From positions 62,001 through 126,000 of the forward strand of contig WNNJ02003129.1 in NCBI GenBank assembly GCA_012934845.2: 64,000 nucleotides of DNA, read 5' to 3'. The DNA is from Pomphorhynchus laevis (Eukaryota; Acanthocephala; Palaeacanthocephala; Echinorhynchida; Pomphorhynchidae). The position numbers were made by a program, and so were the translations under genes. Each line of letters opens with the position of its first letter. Within the stretch, counting starts at the first letter, position 1. Under the pieces are notes generated by a model. It was not told the DNA's origin and did not search any database. It was given only the letters and a program-made list of their open reading frames with translations. Below are positions 62,328-64,000 of this stretch, in pieces.

Positions 62328-62775
62328 CTCATAGAAATTATAGAAATTTATAATTTGTAATAAAATAAATGGCATCAATATTTATTTATCATAAATAAAT
62401 GATAAATAGATAAACGAATAAATAATGAATTTATTCATTTAAATAAATAAATAATGAATTTATTCATTAAAATGAATAAATAAATTGACGATAATTATGT
62501 AAAAAAACGATATGTCGCTTCGACCGCTATTCCTCAACATAAATACCAAGAGGCCAAATACATGCTATAGATGCAAATATAATAGAAATTATAGAAATTT
62601 ATAATTTATAATAAAATAAATGGCATAAAATAAATGAATGGATAATTGCATAAATAATTGATAAATAAAAAATTATAAATAAATGATAAATAGATAAATA
62701 AATAATGTGAATGGGTAAATGAATAAATTTATCCATTTAAATTAATAAATAAATGAATTTTATTAATGAAATAAA
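62328..62775 (+). repeat. AATAAATGA-type A/T repeat, two-fold
   Basis: Starts at 62328 and again at 62583 with AATTATAGAAATTTATAATT and ATAAAATAAATGGCAT. Both are followed by degenerate ATAAATGATAAATAGATAAA sequence. It is an internally repetitive 255-bp duplication. Confidence 0.7.
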
Positions 62776-62779
62776 TGGC

Positions 62780-63285
62780 ATAAACTATTAATTAGAAAGT
62801 GATTGTATTTTAATGATGTATTTCCTATGATGGAATTTATTGATGAGCTTAACATTTTAATGACTTGAAATTTTTATGAACGATTAATATAAAATATACC
62901 ATGTTTTAAAATTAGGGACCAAATATATGAGTCCCTAATCTTAACTTTAATAAATATTTGAGTTCATCATTAATGTAGATTAGAGTTCTAATAAATTTTA
63001 GAGTTTATCATGAGGAACTCAAATATTATTGAATTCGATATTTAATCTATTATATTTAATATTCTTCGCGAGTCATGAATGCTCATTCAAAATTGTTTCT
63101 TGTAAATTAAAAAAAATGACTTCATTAGTCAAGACTAAAATGCAATCGAACCCATGACAGCTCAAATTAATCTTTAGGTAACATCATGGAAGGTATAATC
63201 TCAGTAAAATACTGATCCCTTTGGATAGAGAATCGATCTTTATTTTGATTATACACATGCTAATTAATATAACGAGAAAAATACA
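62780..63285. other. AT-rich spacer
   Basis: Near 63140-63155, on the minus strand, ATGGGTTCGATTGCA resembles a Pol III B box, but no clear A box accompanies it. No gene seen. Confidence 0.35.
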
Positions 63286-63290
63286 AATTA

Positions 63291-63520
63291 ATTGATCCAT
63301 TATTGATAAATAAATATTGGAGCTGGATCAAAGAAGAGAAAAAATTATTTTTGATATTTCACTAACTTCTGTTAGCATCTTCAGAAAATTACGGGTATTT
63401 TTCAATCATTGGGTAATTTTCTGAAGATGCTAACAGTAGTTAGCGAAATATCAATAAAATAATTTCCTCTCTTCTTTGATCCTGCTCCAATAATTATTTA
63501 TCAATAATGGATAATTGTCA
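63291..63520. mobile_element. Foldback family F3, full copy
   Basis: Arms TTGATCCATTATTGATAAAT...ATTTATCAATAATGGATAA with the same inner blocks as 60620-60828: TCACTAACTTCTGTTAGCAT and ATGCTAACAGTAGTTAGCGA. Centre of about 30 bases. Confidence 0.85.
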
Positions 63521-63524
63521 ACTA

Positions 63525-64000
63525 TTTAAAAAATTACTTGAAATGAAGTAATCATATCAACTATTTAAAACAAAATATTTATCCTAAATTCTTTTGATCA
63601 ATCATTTAGCACTTAATTAAGATATCAAATAATAATTTTGTTCCCATGTATTATTTTAACAATTTCATTATTAGTCTTCTCGCTTTTGATACTAATGTTA
63701 AAACTGAAACCATAGATTTTCTGTTTGGTTTTATTTTTATGGAACTCTAGTTTTAAACATTTATCAATTAAATTTTTAAATGATTTTCAAATAATATAAT
63801 TACTTATTATAGCTCATTACTTATCATATTCTTAAAATTTCATTATTTATTATATTATATAAATAATATGTATATTATTACATATAATATTTATTATATG
63901 CCGACAGTGCGTGAAAGGTTCCTTCTTTTCGACCTTCTAGTTATGTATCGATTAATTAACGAAGATGAACATTTTCCAACAAATAGAGTTGAACTTAATG
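63525..64000. other. AT-rich right edge
   Basis: A TATATTATATAAATAATATG-type run precedes a less A/T-rich last 100 bases that were not recognised. Confidence 0.3.

Noticed and set aside
63125-63165. B-box-like ATGGGTTCGATTGCA suggesting a tRNA or SINE
   Set aside because: No matching A box at the proper distance and no closable acceptor stem; a single 11-base match in a 64-kb window is weak.

Overview
The window looks like AT-rich, gene-poor nuclear DNA of an invertebrate, most likely an arthropod and probably an insect. Two host genes are secure, both on the minus strand with uninterrupted reading frames: the spliceosomal protein SmD3 (200-601) and the TFIIH p44 subunit Ssl1/GTF2H2 (24876-26339). 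A possible terminal exon of an unidentified minus-strand gene lies at 16867-16962. Nearly everything else recognisable is mobile or repetitive DNA. The species cannot be fixed from the sequence alone.

Layout. 0-1 kb: SmD3. 1-6 kb: a Penelope-like (PLE) fragment, an AT-rich repeat (family X), two RTE-like 3' ends, a CR1-like 3' fragment, and opposed pieces of two related L2-like LINE families, here called A and B. 7.4-9.5 and 12.5-15.7 kb: two reverse transcriptase elements with a C-terminal Cys/His knuckle and a putative nuclease domain. Their clade is not named here, and related C-terminal domains recur on the minus strand at 19.0-19.3 and 34.8-35.6 kb. 18.4 kb: a foldback element. 19.6-24.2 kb: a family B fragment, then the best family A LINE. 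24.9-26.3 kb: GTF2H2. 26.6-27.4 kb: more family B. 28.7-32.7 kb: a second foldback family, a stack of duplicated PLE pieces and family X. 37.0-41.2 kb: a CR1-like LINE on the minus strand with both ORFs open.

42.24-44.68 kb holds the most striking feature, a tandem satellite of about 312 bp per unit. Each unit carries, on the plus strand, a hammerhead ribozyme motif: cleavage triplet GUC, core CUGAUGA...GAAA and three pairing stems. Three copies are perfect, two have one stem mismatch, two have damaged cores, and the array is flanked by partial units. 45.4-47.9 kb: two PLE pieces head to head. 48-50.4 kb: a 20-bp minisatellite and a 205-212 bp satellite. 50.8-51.4 kb: a long-armed foldback element with a tRNA-like SINE inside. 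51.9-53.7 kb: two decayed LINEs. 56.0-58.8 kb: an RTE-like LINE on the minus strand. 59.8-63.5 kb: five copies of a third foldback family, another copy of the first, and AT-rich DNA.

Common themes. LINE families A and B end in the same small hairpin, probably the signal their reverse transcriptases recognise. Four foldback families share a layout, a CTGAAGATG-like block followed by a CGAAATAT-like block, and lie among PLE remains, so they may be PLE ends or derivatives. No CRISPR array, operon or rRNA gene was seen, and no convincing functional tRNA. No LTR retrovirus-like element or Polinton was recognised.
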